Below, piece after piece: positions 23,060 through 31,263 of a stretch of 49,575 bases of DNA; positions within the stretch are counted from its first letter, which is position 1, and the number at the start of each line of letters is the position of its first letter. The notes under the pieces are model-generated. The model had not been told where the DNA came from. It saw only the letters and a program-made list of their open reading frames with translations, and made no database searches. The position numbers were made by a program, and so were the translations under genes. This DNA comes from DATKHF01 sp035510355 (lineage in GTDB: Bacteria; Patescibacteriota; Saccharimonadia; Saccharimonadales; UBA4665): contig DATKHF010000016.1 of the NCBI GenBank assembly GCA_035510355.1, forward strand, positions 1 through 49,575. Direction: 5' to 3'.

Positions 23060-25380
23060 TTCGATAATTTCTTTAACTTAAATTGGGTATAACGTTCAGC
23101 GGCCAGGCGCGTTAGTTCAGGATTCTCATCTTGGTTAATGAATTTCATGGCTTCAGCCATGAGTGGATGGACTTCAGCTAGTTTTTCGTGCATTTCTAAG
23201 ACCAGTTTTCGATAACCAGGGTGACCCTGAGGGCTGGTACGCAATTCATGAAAATGAAAGGCCTCGCGGGCATTATAGGTTACCTTCCAGCGCATTTTAT
23301 GTCCGAGAAGGGTGGCATACTGTGCTTCGAGTGGCAGATGAGCTTTCTGTAGCTCGCTATACAGAGCTAAACTGATGTCGAAACACTGATCAAACAGATC
23401 AGTCAATCCAGCTTCGTCAACAATTTCAGGGATATCATAGCCATAACGGGGTGTCAAAAGCTGCCATTCCATATCATCAACCATACGGTGCCGCTGTAAA
23501 TCGCGAAAGATTCCGTAATCACAGACAAGATCCCAGCTGTAGTGAGCCTTCTCTAGAGCTCGCCCAGGACGGTGGCGGCGATTAAGCCGCTCACCCATAT
23601 AGCCTTGGAAGACTTCTACTTTGCGCTCGTATGGCCAGGTTTTAACTTGTTTCTGAAGCTCATCGAGTGGTAAATCGCTATGTTCATACAGCATATCAGC
23701 TACAAGGTCGAGTTCGTTGCGTGGTGAATAGTCGACCAATGTAACTGCCTGCTGTTCGACAGCATAATTAGTTGATAAATGCTTCTTGGCTAGCTCGCTA
23801 ACCTTTTGTCGGGTGGTAGCCTGATAGGCGATCATCGCTCCACCACGATCTGGCTTATCGGCTCGCTCCAAAAACGTTTGCATGACTTTTCGTGACTCGG
23901 CAAGCATATGTTTACCGGTTTCACGAGCTTCAGGTAACGAGTCACCAAGTAAATGCATAATTAAGCTCTCCAGCGCTTGGCCTGAGGCAAAGATACCGAC
24001 GGTCGAAGTGGTTGCGACTGGTAGTAGGGGCCGAGCAGCATCGCACGCCTGCGCTCGGGTGGCCGCTCGCCAGGCACCATCGCGTTCAGCCTCTGGGACT
24101 GTCGAGCCTTGCTGAATATATGTCGTGAGCTTATGTACTAGCTCTGAATAGATATCAAAAAGCTTATCCATATCAGCCTCGTAGCGTTTTTTGAGTTTAT
24201 TACTCAGATACGGCGGTACATAATATCGATAGCGACCGTTCGCATCTTTCTTATCGAAGTATATATACCGGGTGGACTGCTCAAGGTAGGCTGCTAGTCG
24301 CCCCCATTCAAGTTTTTTAGTCAGTAAATTGCTGGCATTCTCGACAACGAGGTGCTGGCCAGCTAGTTGCTGCACGGAATCATCACCGTAGGCCGTGATA
24401 ATCCGTTGTAAGAGCTTTTCATCTTTACCGAGTTGGGTGGCAAACTCGTCAAGAATAGTTACTCGCATATCATCACCGCGTCGGCTGAGTCGAGCCATGG
24501 CTGCTGCGATCGTAATGGGGCTAAGTTTGTCAGTAAACGCATAGATGTCTTGGTCGGGGCTAGTAACGACGTCACGTAAATACTCGGTACCAGCTGGTGT
24601 GACAATAAAGTTACCCAGCTTGTTTTTGGTGAGGAGTGCCCCTTCATCAGTCTGCTCAGAGCTGGACTGAGCGGGCTCAACTGTGCTGCGCTTGTTCTCG
24701 ATGATTTGCTTAATGGAAGCGGGTGGCGTGACAGCGCTGGCTGCACTGGTTTCCCGAATGGCCAGCGTATCGGCAACATGTTTCCAAATTTCATTGGCGA
24801 TCGATTCGGTGTCCTCAGTTGCAAAGACAACTGGCAGTTTGCGTTGCTCGGCTTCCCATAGGTAGCCAGCCCTCACCCGCTCTAAAAAGCTCGCCTCAAG
24901 ATTATCAAAGCGTTCGCCAGCACCGCGGCCTGCCATACGTTCCAGCAGAACATTAACGGGAGCATCCAGTACGATACACAAGTCTGGTTCGACACCATGA
25001 ACAGCAAAGTTAATAATTTGGTTGATAGTTTCGTAGTCAGGCACATCACCGCGACCGTAATATTGAATTGCTAAAGTCGTGAGATAGTTACGGTCGACGA
25101 CACAGATTATGCCCTGTTCAACACTTCTTTCAATAACTTGTAGCGATTGAGATCGAGCTGCATTATATAAAAGAACTTCGGTGGTAGTATTCATTGGGTA
25201 GCGAGGATCCTGCGTGAGCTGACGAATCGCTCGCGCCGTAAGGTCGCTCTGGCTGTCAGGTTCACGCAGCGTTCTAACTGGTAGGCCGGCGATCTGTAAG
25301 CGCCGCGTTAATTCCATGATTTGCGTTGACTTGCCAACACCCTGCGGGCCCTCGATAACAATGTATTTGCCTCTATTCAT
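23056..25380 (-). CDS. Fused dTMP kinase - tandem ThyX-like protein
   Basis: About 774 aa from ATG 25380, which overlaps the dcd stop by 8 nt; a longer frame to 25467 would run deep inside dcd. Residues 1-210 are thymidylate kinase: P-loop Gly-Pro-Gln-Gly-Val-Gly-Lys-Ser-Thr (11-19), Val-Asp-Arg-Asn-Tyr and a lid with Gly-Arg-Gly-Ala-Gly-Glu-Arg. After a linker (about 215-255), two ThyX-like segments follow. The first has Ala-Arg-Pro-Leu-Leu-Pro and Glu-Gln-Ser-Thr-Arg-Tyr (about 367-372) but Trp-Gly-Arg where Arg-His-Arg is expected. The second has Arg-His-Arg (about 630-632) and Asn-Ala-Arg-Glu-Ala-Phe-His-Phe-His-Glu-Leu-Arg. It would make dTMP from dUMP with FAD, then dTDP. Confidence 0.85.
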   Translation of the reverse strand: MNRGKYIVIEGPQGVGKSTQIMELTRRLQIAGLPVRTLREPDSQSDLTARAIRQLTQDPRYPMNTTTEVLLYNAARSQSLQVIERSVEQGIICVVDRNYLTTLAIQYYGRGDVPDYETINQIINFAVHGVEPDLCIVLDAPVNVLLERMAGRGAGERFDNLEASFLERVRAGYLWEAEQRKLPVVFATEDTESIANEIWKHVADTLAIRETSAASAVTPPASIKQIIENKRSTVEPAQSSSEQTDEGALLTKNKLGNFIVTPAGTEYLRDVVTSPDQDIYAFTDKLSPITIAAAMARLSRRGDDMRVTILDEFATQLGKDEKLLQRIITAYGDDSVQQLAGQHLVVENASNLLTKKLEWGRLAAYLEQSTRYIYFDKKDANGRYRYYVPPYLSNKLKKRYEADMDKLFDIYSELVHKLTTYIQQGSTVPEAERDGAWRAATRAQACDAARPLLPVATTSTVGIFASGQALESLIMHLLGDSLPEARETGKHMLAESRKVMQTFLERADKPDRGGAMIAYQATTRQKVSELAKKHLSTNYAVEQQAVTLVDYSPRNELDLVADMLYEHSDLPLDELQKQVKTWPYERKVEVFQGYMGERLNRRHRPGRALEKAHYSWDLVCDYGIFRDLQRHRMVDDMEWQLLTPRYGYDIPEIVDEAGLTDLFDQCFDISLALYSELQKAHLPLEAQYATLLGHKMRWKVTYNAREAFHFHELRTSPQGHPGYRKLVLEMHEKLAEVHPLMAEAMKFINQDENPELTRLAAERYTQFKLKKLSN

Positions 25381-26086
25381 ATGGCAAGCCCTCAATCTTA
25401 ACAGGTAAAACGCGGTTATCTTTGTAGGCTTTTGGTAGCAGCATATCAGGTGACCACGTCTTAACAATTGTTTCTAGATCAGTGCCCTGCTGATATTTAC
25501 CGCTAAAGTTATTGTCTCGACCGGTGCCGTAATTGCCAGCTACCTCACCAGTTTCATGATAAATTATTTGCGCAATTCGTTCGCCAACCGGCAGGAGCAC
25601 AGTTTCGCGCTCATTCAGGTTATAAATTTCAAGTGTTAAGCGATTTATATAGCCAGGGTCGATCCAGCCAGCATCAAAACAAACGGCTATACCGTTACGG
25701 CCCCAACTAGAGCGGCTACGGACTTCACAAGCTCCTGGAGGCAAGATGCCAAAGAATTCATGCGTATGGGCCAGGATTCGTTCGCGCGGTTTTAATGAGA
25801 TGACGGGGTGATCCAGTGGAATGTTATTGACTGGCTTAAAGCCATTAAGCTTGCACCATTCGGCGTGCGCCATGGCTTTATAGGGGCCATCGAAATAGCG
25901 CTCAACATCTTCACGATCAAACGGGTTATAGATAGTGCGATCGTTCATCCGCTCGATTCGGTAGTAGTGATACCCAAGGGTAACGTCCATACTAGCTTGA
26001 CTAATATGGCGAGGATTAAATGGTGCGCAAATAATGTGCCCCTCATCAATAGCTTGTCGAATTTGTGTATTGCTATATACTCCCAC
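25373..26086 (-). CDS. dcd: dCTP deaminase-like (Dcd/dUTPase family)
   Basis: 237 aa. The trimeric dUTPase-like fold shows Arg-Ser-Arg-Ser-Ser-Trp-Gly-Arg-Asn-Gly-Ile and Asp-Ala-Gly-Trp-Ile-Asp-Pro-Gly-Tyr with Leu-Glu-Ile-Tyr-Asn-Leu, the Dcd signature. Dcd turns dCTP into dUTP (or dUMP in bifunctional forms). It is longer than E. coli Dcd (193 aa), with an insertion near residues 45-80 and a C-terminal tail. It is directly upstream of tmk-thyX, so the pair supplies dUMP and converts it to dTDP. GGAGGG lies upstream, and TTGCAT / 18 nt / TACAAT is a possible promoter. Confidence 0.85.
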   Translation of the reverse strand: MGVYSNTQIRQAIDEGHIICAPFNPRHISQASMDVTLGYHYYRIERMNDRTIYNPFDREDVERYFDGPYKAMAHAEWCKLNGFKPVNNIPLDHPVISLKPRERILAHTHEFFGILPPGACEVRSRSSWGRNGIAVCFDAGWIDPGYINRLTLEIYNLNERETVLLPVGERIAQIIYHETGEVAGNYGTGRDNNFSGKYQQGTDLETIVKTWSPDMLLPKAYKDNRVLPVKIEGLPYE

Positions 26087-26260
26087 TGCTTCCCTCCAAA
26101 TCTGCCTACATTGTACAGTTTGTCAAATCGATGATGCAAGCCGAGCCATTGGTTTTCTTGTTGTATTATTGTACGATCACCCAATATGCATTGACTATTT
26201 GAACGTGCTTGAGCTAGTACAACGTCCGTGCCTTGAGATGGTACAATAGAACTGCCTAAT

Positions 26261-27967
26261 ATGTCACAAACAACAACACACTCTAACTTAGTTCTGCGCG
26301 TGGTCATTTGGGGCGTAGCTGTTAATGGCTTGCTTTTAATTGCTTTTACGCTATTTGATCTGGACGTTTTACATATTCATGGTCATTTGCGTGGGCAATT
26401 GCACTATAACGGGTTGACGACAGGGTTACCGCTTATCGAGGGATTAACATTGATTTACCTGAGCTCGTTATTAGCTAGACGAAAGGAGACGGCTTGGGCT
26501 GTCACAGTAGGTGTCTATACATTTTTACTTGGAGTAAATTTTTTACAACTCTTGCTGATCGACGCAGATCGTGGCTTGCTACGAACGAGACTACTTCGGG
26601 GTATAATCTTCCCACTGGTTGTCGCTGGTGGGCTCTTGTACTACCGCCATGAGTTTACCGTTAAAAGTGATCTACAAAGTTTTCGGCAAACCTTGCCGAT
26701 TATTGTAACTATTCTAATTGTAACTTTCTTGTATGGCACCGTTGGTTTCCTACTTATGGACGTGCATGACTTTCATCAGACGATTAGCGTTGGGGGCGCC
26801 ATGCATCACACGATCGATCAATTTGGTCTGACAACCAATCAGCCGTTAGTTGCTTATAGCCATCGGGCTCGGATTTTTATTGACTCACTATCAGTCATTA
26901 GTGTTGGAGCGCTGGTTTATGTATTAGTGTCGCTGTTCCAACCGTTAAAGGCTCGATTTATTGACCAAAGTCAAAATCGCGAGTTGATGCGTGATCTCCT
27001 TGAGCAGTATCCTGCTGACAGCGATGACTTTTTTAAGCTCTGGCCCCACGATAAGTTATATTACGTCAGCGAAGACCACAGGACGGCGGTGGCGCTCAAT
27101 GTACAGCGTGGTATTGCATTGACGGTGGGCGATCCGGCTGGCGACAGCCAACGATACGGCCATCTACTTAGAGAGTTTGGTCAGCTATGTCGGAGCAATG
27201 ACTGGCAGCCAGCTTTTATTCACATTCAAGAGAAGTATCGACCAATATACGAACAACAGGGGTTTGTGCTACAGAAAATCGGTGAAGAAGGGGTGCTGGA
27301 TATTGCTCACTTTCAGCGTAACGTTGTAACCAATAAATATTTTCGCCACATCCAAAATAAGTTTACTAAACAGGGCTATACCTCTGAGTTGCTGCAGCCA
27401 CCACATCACGATGCAATCATTAACCGGCTCAATAAAATATCTCAGGATTGGTTGACTCAGCCAGGTCGCGCTGAGCGCGGGCTGTTGATGGGCCAATTTT
27501 CCTCGCTTTATATGCAAATGTGCAACCTAATGGTGGTCCGCGACAAGGAAGGTATGATCCAAGCGTTTATCAACCAAGTCCCTTCATTTGATCCAGAGAT
27601 GTCGAATTACGATTTACTCCGCCACACGTCTGATAGTCCCGGTAATATAAACGACTTTTTACTAATAAATTTTATTGATTTCCTATCCACTCAGGAATCC
27701 AAACGGCTTAATCTTGGTCTCTGTCCACTCTCCGGATTATCTAAAGACGAGGCTAACCACTCAGTAATCGATAGCGCTCTACGGTTTGTGTACGCTAATG
27801 GCGACCGTTTATATTCATTTAGCGGTCTGCGCCGCTTTAAATCGAAGTATGAGCCGCAGTGGACGCCACGGTATATCGCCTATAAAGGTGGCATTAGAGG
27901 CTTCACGCGTACGCTTAATGCCTTAAACCGGGCCATGAAAGCTAAGCCACACCACTTGACCCGTTAA
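26261..27967 (+). CDS. MprF-like membrane protein with DUF2156 (LPG synthase C-terminal) domain
   Basis: 568 aa. Residues about 10-230 contain six or seven hydrophobic helices; residues about 240-555 are a soluble GNAT-type domain of the LPG_synthase_C/DUF2156 family, with Leu-Thr-Val-Gly-Asp-Pro-Ala-Gly and the late Ser-Gly-Leu-Arg-Arg-Phe-Lys-x-Lys-Tyr-x-Pro-x-Trp segment that marks the family. MprF enzymes transfer Lys or Ala from tRNA to phosphatidylglycerol. The membrane part is shorter than in MprF (about 14 helices), so the flippase half may be reduced. It converges with rplA. Confidence 0.8.
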   Translation: MSQTTTHSNLVLRVVIWGVAVNGLLLIAFTLFDLDVLHIHGHLRGQLHYNGLTTGLPLIEGLTLIYLSSLLARRKETAWAVTVGVYTFLLGVNFLQLLLIDADRGLLRTRLLRGIIFPLVVAGGLLYYRHEFTVKSDLQSFRQTLPIIVTILIVTFLYGTVGFLLMDVHDFHQTISVGGAMHHTIDQFGLTTNQPLVAYSHRARIFIDSLSVISVGALVYVLVSLFQPLKARFIDQSQNRELMRDLLEQYPADSDDFFKLWPHDKLYYVSEDHRTAVALNVQRGIALTVGDPAGDSQRYGHLLREFGQLCRSNDWQPAFIHIQEKYRPIYEQQGFVLQKIGEEGVLDIAHFQRNVVTNKYFRHIQNKFTKQGYTSELLQPPHHDAIINRLNKISQDWLTQPGRAERGLLMGQFSSLYMQMCNLMVVRDKEGMIQAFINQVPSFDPEMSNYDLLRHTSDSPGNINDFLLINFIDFLSTQESKRLNLGLCPLSGLSKDEANHSVIDSALRFVYANGDRLYSFSGLRRFKSKYEPQWTPRYIAYKGGIRGFTRTLNALNRAMKAKPHHLTR

Positions 27968-27987
27968 ACCGAGGAGAAGTATCGTAC

Positions 27988-28947
27988 TTATTCGATTACG
28001 ACAGAAATGCTCGGCCCCATAGTCGTAGCAACATGGAGGCTTTTTATGAAGCCACCTTTGACGCTAGCTGGTTTATTGGAGCGAACGCTTGCTAGTAATG
28101 CTGTAGCGTTCTCAGTAAGCTTCGCGCTGTTAAAGCTTACTTTCCCAACACCAACATGTAAAATACCGGTACTGTCGACACGGTACTCTACGCGACCAGC
28201 CTTAGCCTCGGTTACGGCCTTTGCTAGATCATTCGTCACCGTACCACTTTTAGGGTTTGGCATAAAACCGCGAGGCCCGAGAACACGTGCATATTTACCA
28301 AGTGCAGCCATATTGGCCGGAGTTGAAACGAGGACGTCGAAGTCTAGCTGCTGTTTATCGAGCATTTTAGTAATAGCTTCGATACCGCTAACGTCTGCTC
28401 CAGCGACTTTGTCGTCACTAAAGACAGCCACTCGAACCGTTTTGCCAGTTCCGCCGGGCAATACAACCGTATCGCGGATGTTTTGATCAGCGTGCTTAGG
28501 ATCAACGTTGAGCCGGATGTGCATCTCAACGGTAGCATCAAAGGTTGATGGACTTGATTTAACGGCGAGGGCCAAGGCGTCGTTTAGGCTATACGTTTTA
28601 CCTTTTTCAATAATCTCAGCTGCCTTGCGGAATTTTTTGCCACGTCGCTCAAGTCGTGAACGCGTTGGTGTAATAACGCGTGCCGGTTTCTTCTCAACTT
28701 CAGCTTCATCGGTATTTACCTTTCGCTCCTCTTTAGCCTGCTTCTGTTCAACTTCCTTAATGGCCTTGGCACTTCGTTTACCGGCCTTAGCAATGGGCGT
28801 ATCGGCTTCGGTCTCAACCGGTTTTGGCTCTGGGACATCTGCACCGGCAGCTTTGATAGCTGCCTCGAGTTCGGCAATCGTATTTTTATTGCCGACATCT
28901 AACTTTAATTTTTTTGCTGTTTCTACTAATTCGGCTTTCTTGGCCAT
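27988..28947 (-). CDS. rplA: 50S ribosomal protein L1 with N-terminal SAP-like extension
   Basis: 319 aa, about 90 longer than usual. Residues about 95-319 are a full L1: an Arg-Gly-Lys-Lys-Phe-Arg-Lys start, Asn-Val-Asp-Pro-Lys-His-Ala-Asp-Gln, and Gly-Pro-Arg-Gly-Phe-Met-Pro-Asn-Pro-Lys-Ser-Gly-Thr-Val. Residues 1-36 form a helix-turn-helix that looks like a SAP/HeH motif (Leu-Val-Glu-Thr-Ala-Lys-Lys-Leu ... Ile-Ala-Glu-Leu-Glu-Ala), followed by a charged linker of about 55 residues. The extension could bind nucleic acid. AAAGGAA precedes the ATG. A GGCCA/TGGCC hairpin in the 57-nt leader is a candidate L1 autoregulatory site. Confidence 0.95.
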   Translation of the reverse strand: MAKKAELVETAKKLKLDVGNKNTIAELEAAIKAAGADVPEPKPVETEADTPIAKAGKRSAKAIKEVEQKQAKEERKVNTDEAEVEKKPARVITPTRSRLERRGKKFRKAAEIIEKGKTYSLNDALALAVKSSPSTFDATVEMHIRLNVDPKHADQNIRDTVVLPGGTGKTVRVAVFSDDKVAGADVSGIEAITKMLDKQQLDFDVLVSTPANMAALGKYARVLGPRGFMPNPKSGTVTNDLAKAVTEAKAGRVEYRVDSTGILHVGVGKVSFNSAKLTENATALLASVRSNKPASVKGGFIKSLHVATTMGPSISVVIE

Positions 28948-29004
28948 GATTGATTCCTTTCGTGGTGCAATCGGCCATGTTAGTGGCCTCCCACAAATTA
29001 ATTA

Positions 29005-29415
29005 TTATTCACCTGCAGCGCATAAACCTACGATTCCTTGTGCAAAGACGTTACCTTGCTCACCAACAACCTCAACAGCATCCCAGTCTCCTGGGTTCGT
29101 ATCGCCAGCTCGAATACTATCAAGGAGTCTTTGAGCTGCAGGGGTCATTAGGTCAGTTGTGCCGGCTGTGATGAGAAGCTTTGTCAGTATCTCAGGCTCA
29201 ATAAAAACGGCATGCTCGCCAATAGATCGAACTACGGCATTATGCCTTTCAACGCCCCTTCGTGTAACTTTATCCAGATTTGCTGAGTCAATTATGTCAG
29301 TAAGGTCTTCCGGAGTGCCGCGTATTGTACGTGTTATTAGACCTGGTATGTCTGATACCGGTGTCTCAAAGAACTCCCACAGAACTGCTTGCCTATGATC
29401 TTTGGTTGTTGGCAT
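29005..29415 (-). CDS. Unknown protein inserted between rplK and rplA
   Basis: 136 aa from ATG 29415, which begins 1 nt after the rplK stop; a longer frame to 29430 overlaps rplK. Hydrophilic, mostly helical, with Thr-Ile-Arg-Gly-Thr-Pro-Glu-Asp-Leu-Thr-Asp-Ile-Ile near residue 28 and a C-terminal Gly-Leu-Cys-Ala-Ala-Gly-Glu. No family recognised. rplK and rplA are normally adjacent, so an extra gene here is unusual. By spacing it is translated from the same message. Confidence 0.65.
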   Translation of the reverse strand: MPTTKDHRQAVLWEFFETPVSDIPGLITRTIRGTPEDLTDIIDSANLDKVTRRGVERHNAVVRSIGEHAVFIEPEILTKLLITAGTTDLMTPAAQRLLDSIRAGDTNPGDWDAVEVVGEQGNVFAQGIVGLCAAGE

Positions 29416-29416
29416 G

Positions 29417-29848
29417 CTACTCGCCTTCAATCTCCACGCCCATACTGCGGGCGGTACCAGCTACCATTTTTTTAACGGCAGCGATATCCTCAGTGTTCAT
29501 ATCGCCAGCCTTTGCTTCGGCAATTTCAGTAAGTTGAGCGTCACTAAGCTTTTTGCTGACTTTCTCACTATTGGGTCGACCAGAGCCCTTATCTATCTTT
29601 AGGACGCTTCGAATGAGTTCATCGGTTGCTACGCCGACGGCGCGCCAGTCCATGCTCCGATCGTCGTATATAGTTAAGTGGACGGTAAGATTTTTACCCA
29701 TTCGGTCTTTGGTTTGTTCATTAAACGGGTTAATGAAGTCCATCATATTGACGCCGTATTGGCCAAGGGTGCTACCAACTGGCGGTGCGGCACTTGCTTG
29801 GCCGCCTCGAAGACGCATTTTTAAATTTGCTTTAACTACTTTTGCCAT
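29417..29848 (-). CDS. rplK: 50S ribosomal protein L11
   Basis: 143 aa, normal length. Signature Pro-Pro-Val-Gly-Ser-Thr-Leu-Gly-Gln-Tyr-Gly-Val-Asn near residue 21 and the C-terminal rRNA-binding domain ending Ala-Gly-Thr-Ala-Arg-Ser-Met-Gly-Val. It binds the GTPase-associated region of 23S rRNA. GGAGAA precedes the ATG. A GATCGA/TCGATC stem lies in the 84-nt gap before it. It is in the secE-nusG-rplK-rplA run. Confidence 0.97.
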   Translation of the reverse strand: MAKVVKANLKMRLRGGQASAAPPVGSTLGQYGVNMMDFINPFNEQTKDRMGKNLTVHLTIYDDRSMDWRAVGVATDELIRSVLKIDKGSGRPNSEKVSKKLSDAQLTEIAEAKAGDMNTEDIAAVKKMVAGTARSMGVEIEGE

Positions 29849-29932
29849 TGATATAATTCTCCATTGCTTGATCGACGAAGCGTTCGATCATGTGCGTAAC
29901 ACAGTCATCTTATCAGATCTTATCTCTGTTGT

Positions 29933-30142
29933 CTAGGCTAGGAACTCACTAGCCTCGTGCCAAATAGTTTGATAATAACTGGGTATAGCCGTTTGATCTG
30001 ATTCGTCGCGAGCTATCGAACAGAAACCGATGTATGTGACCATTGTTTCGCGGTTGCCGTCCATAGCGCCGCGTAGCATCTCTTGCAAGTCTCTACGGCC
30101 AGCGTCTATTCGAAGAGTTGATAGAAAGCTTGACCCGGGCAT
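29933..30142 (-). CDS. Small hypothetical ORF in the nusG-rplK gap (69 aa)
   Basis: 69 aa, no family recognised, no membrane segment. It starts 5 nt after the stop of the 32-aa ORF upstream and so could be coupled to it. It has two Cys-free helical regions and an Ile-Gly-Phe-Cys-Ser centre. Coding status is uncertain; the tight spacing in an operon is the main support. Confidence 0.45.
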   Translation of the reverse strand: MPGSSFLSTLRIDAGRRDLQEMLRGAMDGNRETMVTYIGFCSIARDESDQTAIPSYYQTIWHEASEFLA

Positions 30143-30147
30143 AGTAC

Positions 30148-30246
30148 TTATCCGCGTTTTCTCATTATGTAGTAAAAACGCCTGAGCTGATCGAGTTCTT
30201 TATTACGTGTAACGACTTCCTCTGTTGATAGTTCGCTAAAACCCAT
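30148..30246 (-). CDS. Small ORF directly after nusG (32 aa)
   Basis: 32 aa: ATG 30246 lies 3 nt after the nusG TAG, and TAA ends at 30148. The sequence is strongly amphipathic (Ser-Thr-Glu-Glu-Val-Val-Thr-Arg-Asn-Lys-Glu-Leu-Asp-Gln-Leu-Arg-Arg-Phe) with a basic tail, like a short coiled-coil helix. No family recognised. Tight spacing suggests translational coupling with nusG. Confidence 0.4.
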   Translation of the reverse strand: MGFSELSTEEVVTRNKELDQLRRFYYIMRKRG

Positions 30247-30249
30247 AGT

Positions 30250-30792
30250 CTAAACTCGCTTGACCTGAAGACTGTCGAGTTCGACGGGAGTTTCACGGCC
30301 AAACATATTAACCAGGACTTTTAACTTACCCTTTTGGGCATCAATATCGTTAATAGCACCATCAAAACCTTTGAATGGACCATCCGTAATGTTGACGACA
30401 TCACCAACTTTGTAGTCAATTTTGTGCTTAGGCTCAGCTCGACCCATGCGTTTCATAATCTTTTCAATTTCATCATCTTCAACGGGAGTCGGTTCACTAC
30501 CACTGCCGACGAAGCCAGTTACACTGGGCGTGTTGCGAACAATATACCAAGCATCTTCGCTCATTTTCATCTGAACTAATACATATCCTTGGAAAATTCG
30601 TTTCTCAACAACTTTTCGCTTACCGTTTTTAACTTCAATCATCTTCTCTTTTGGCACTAGTACTTGAAAGATTTTATCTTTCATATCTAAACTGTCGGCC
30701 CGTTGGCGTATCGATTCAGCTACTTTCTCTTCATACCCACTGTAAGTATGAATGGCGTACCATTGTTTGCTCGTGTCGTAACGTTTATTCAT
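30250..30792 (-). CDS. nusG: Transcription termination/antitermination protein NusG
   Basis: 180 aa from ATG 30792; an upstream start at 30822 would extend further into secE. The NGN domain has Gln-Trp-Tyr-Ala-Ile-His-Thr-Tyr-Ser-Gly-Tyr-Glu-Glu-Lys-Val, Phe-Gln-Gly-Tyr-Val-Leu-Val and Val-Thr-Gly-Phe-Val-Gly. The KOW domain ends Asp-Gly-Pro-Phe-Lys-Gly-Phe-Asp-Gly and Leu-Val-Asn-Met-Phe-Gly-Arg-Glu-Thr-Pro. It binds RNA polymerase, supporting processivity and coupling to ribosomes. It overlaps secE by 8 bp. Confidence 0.96.
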   Translation of the reverse strand: MNKRYDTSKQWYAIHTYSGYEEKVAESIRQRADSLDMKDKIFQVLVPKEKMIEVKNGKRKVVEKRIFQGYVLVQMKMSEDAWYIVRNTPSVTGFVGSGSEPTPVEDDEIEKIMKRMGRAEPKHKIDYKVGDVVNITDGPFKGFDGAINDIDAQKGKLKVLVNMFGRETPVELDSLQVKRV

Positions 30793-31156
30793 GTAGAAAT
30801 ACCTTCTTAAATATTTTATCAAGACCTAAATCAACGGAGCTAACAAGGATTGCAAAAATAGTGGCAAATATGACGACCGCGGTAGTTAATTGACGTGACT
30901 GTTTCCGTGAGGGCCAGGTAATTAATCGTAGCTCTTTGAATGAATCACGGAAATAACGTGGAACAATATGTCGCCCAATCCACCTAAGCGGCTGAAGAAT
31001 TGCTAGTGGAGCTATCTTTTCCACTGGGGTGCTGTCATCTGTTTTTGCTTGCAGTTGTCGTTCAGCAACCTGATCCGCCTTGTCAGAACGTTTGCGGTCA
31101 GCTTCACTACTCGAGCGAATTCGCCGAACCTTTTTGGTTGTTTTCTCCGTAGCCAT
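30785..31156 (-). CDS. secE: Preprotein translocase subunit SecE
   Basis: 123 aa. A long basic N-terminus (residues 1-75, Lys/Arg-rich) precedes the SecE core: Phe-Lys-Glu-Leu-Arg-Leu-Ile-Thr-Trp-Pro-Ser-Arg-Lys-Gln-Ser and one transmembrane helix (about 92-114). SecE clamps SecY in the translocon. Single-helix SecE is standard; the extended N-terminus is longer than the usual 60-65 aa form. AAGGGG precedes the ATG. It heads the secE-nusG-rplK-rplA operon. Confidence 0.92.
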   Translation of the reverse strand: MATEKTTKKVRRIRSSSEADRKRSDKADQVAERQLQAKTDDSTPVEKIAPLAILQPLRWIGRHIVPRYFRDSFKELRLITWPSRKQSRQLTTAVVIFATIFAILVSSVDLGLDKIFKKVFLHE

Positions 31157-31173
31157 TAGGTCCCCTTAATAAT

Positions 31174-31239
31174 GAAAAAACCTACAGTATTTGTAGGTCG
31201 TTCTGTGTCAAGTATAGCGTAGCGGGAGCTTTCGGTCAA
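31174..31239 (-). promoter_or_regulatory. secE operon promoter followed at once by hairpin and U-run
   Basis: TTGACC (31239-31234), a 17-nt spacer and TATACT (31216-31211) on the minus strand. Only about ten transcribed nucleotides later, ACCTAC (31198-31193) pairs with GTAGGT (31185-31180), followed by TTTTTTC. This looks like a minimal terminator between the promoter and secE, possibly an attenuator. Confidence 0.6.
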
Positions 31240-31263
31240 GTCATAAATTGCTGGCGCGTGCCA

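Noticed and set aside
28007..28486. 159-codon plus-strand ORF within rplA
   Set aside because: Antisense to clearly conserved L1 sequence.
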